From positions 4,066,001 through 4,130,000 of the forward strand of contig NZ_CP071448.1 of assembly GCF_017352115.1 (NCBI RefSeq): DNA of 64,000 nucleotides, written 5' to 3'. A program made the position numbers and the translations under genes. Below the pieces are notes generated by a model. It was not told the DNA's origin. It worked only from the letters and a program-made list of their open reading frames with translations, and did not search any database. The DNA comes from Flavobacterium endoglycinae. GTDB lineage: Bacteria > Bacteroidota > Bacteroidia > Flavobacteriales > Flavobacteriaceae. Shown here piece after piece: positions 63,245 to 64,000 of this stretch. The stretch's first letter is position 1. Each line of letters opens with the position of its first letter.

Positions 63245-64000
63245 ATGTCAAAAGTAAAATTAGGAATAAACGGATTTGGACGTATCGGAAGAATCGTTTT
63301 TAGAGAGTCTTTTAATAGAGATAATGTAGAAGTAGTAGCGATCAACGATTTATTAGATGTAGATCACTTAGCTTACTTATTAAAATATGATTCAGTTCAC
63401 GGTCGTTTCAACGGAACTGTAGAAGTTAAAGAAGGAAAATTGTATGTAAACGGAAGAAATATCCGTATTACTGCAGAAAGAAATCCTGCTGACTTAAAAT
63501 GGAACGAAGTTGATGTAGATGTAGTAGCTGAATGTACTGGTATCTTCACAACTATCGAAACTGCAAGCGAGCACTTAAAAGGAGGAGCAAAAAAAGTTAT
63601 CATCTCTGCTCCATCTGCTGATGCTCCAATGTTTGTAATGGGAGTTAACCACGAAACTGCAAAAGCTTCTGATTTAGTTGTTTCTAACGCTTCTTGTACT
63701 ACAAACTGTTTAGCTCCTTTAGCTAAAGTTATCCACGATAATTTCGAAATCGTTGAAGGTTTAATGACAACAGTACACGCAACAACTTCAACTCAAATGA
63801 CAGCTGACGGACCTTCTAGAAAAGACTGGAGAGGTGGACGTGCTGCTGCAATCAACATCATTCCTTCTTCAACAGGTGCTGCTAAAGCGGTTGGAAAAGT
63901 TATTCCATCTTTAAATGGAAAATTAACTGGAATGTCTTTCCGTGTTCCTACTGCTGACGTTTCTGTAGTTGACTTAACTGTAAAAGTGGCTAAAGAAACT
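63245..64000 (+). CDS. gapA: glyceraldehyde-3-phosphate dehydrogenase (3' end outside window)
   Basis: 252 codons are visible from ATG 63245 to the right edge without a stop. NAD site INGFGRIGR, active-site SNASCTTNCLAP and HATTSTQMTADGPSRKDWRGG are present. Oxidises glyceraldehyde 3-phosphate in glycolysis. Codon use is biased to common codons, as expected for a highly expressed gene. Confidence 0.97.
   Translation, partial: MSKVKLGINGFGRIGRIVFRESFNRDNVEVVAINDLLDVDHLAYLLKYDSVHGRFNGTVEVKEGKLYVNGRNIRITAERNPADLKWNEVDVDVVAECTGIFTTIETASEHLKGGAKKVIISAPSADAPMFVMGVNHETAKASDLVVSNASCTTNCLAPLAKVIHDNFEIVEGLMTTVHATTSTQMTADGPSRKDWRGGRAAAINIIPSSTGAAKAVGKVIPSLNGKLTGMSFRVPTADVSVVDLTVKVAKET

Overview
The window looks like a chromosomal piece of a Flavobacterium (Bacteroidota). 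The DNA is AT-rich. Promoters fit the Bacteroidota -7 element TAnnTTTG, and starts lack strong Shine-Dalgarno sequences. The gene families are typical of the group: a SusC-type receptor, a MoaC-MoaB fusion, a fused assimilatory nitrate reductase, DUF4202, TamB and a cytophagalysin-like M43 protease. Intergenic spaces are crowded with short palindromic repeats. No phage, plasmid, transposase or CRISPR array was seen.

Left third (1-28262): after the truncated SusC-like receptor comes a nitrate assimilation block. Nine + strand genes (2248-9961) make molybdenum cofactor (moeA, mobA, moaD, moeB, moaE, moaCB, moaA) and the siroheme precursor (cobA), with a TSUP permease among them. Facing them on the - strand are a half sulfite-reductase/rubredoxin protein, a fused molybdopterin nitrate reductase, an outer-membrane porin, NarK, a NarL/NarX-like two-component system, DUF4202, NirD and NirB. 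A Crp/Fnr regulator with FNR-like cysteines sits in the middle. Nitrate would enter by porin and NarK, be reduced to nitrite by the Mo enzyme, then to ammonium by siroheme NirBD. The operator TAAGTA-N4-TACTTA lies at the promoters of moeA, the nitrate reductase, narK and nirB. It overlaps or abuts the -7 box in each case, so it probably ties cofactor synthesis, uptake and reduction into one regulon.

Middle (28528-39000): a META-domain lipoprotein, a DUF2130 nuclease-like protein, a LysR gene broken by a one-base frameshift, and a set of small redox and stress genes (methyltransferase, DUF3291, ABM monooxygenase, MdaB, aldo/keto reductase, AraC regulator). A NlpC/P60 peptidase and a thiolase follow. 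Many of these genes end in copies of one palindromic repeat.

Right part (39206-64000): three tRNAs (Ser-GCT, Pro-TGG, Arg-TCT), a Fic protein, a GH9 glucanase with a ThuA-like protein, outer-membrane phospholipase A, an LCIB-type carbonic anhydrase homologue and a fatty-acid desaturase. Next come secreted peptidases and hydrolases (M20, CocE-like, VanX-like, M43), RNA-modification genes (THUMP-like MTase, TrmH-type, rsmE, tsaD), a large tamB, pfkA and the start of gapA, which runs off the right edge.

The most interesting signals are the shared composite operator/promoter, the altered recognition helix of the Crp/Fnr protein, the SiR-rubredoxin protein of unknown role, the families of inverted-repeat elements (one of which supplies the C-terminus of MoeB), three copies of a conserved RNA-like motif, the LysR frameshift and the apparent ATC start of tamB. 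No wholly new multi-gene system was found. All calls come from reading the sequence; no database search was run.
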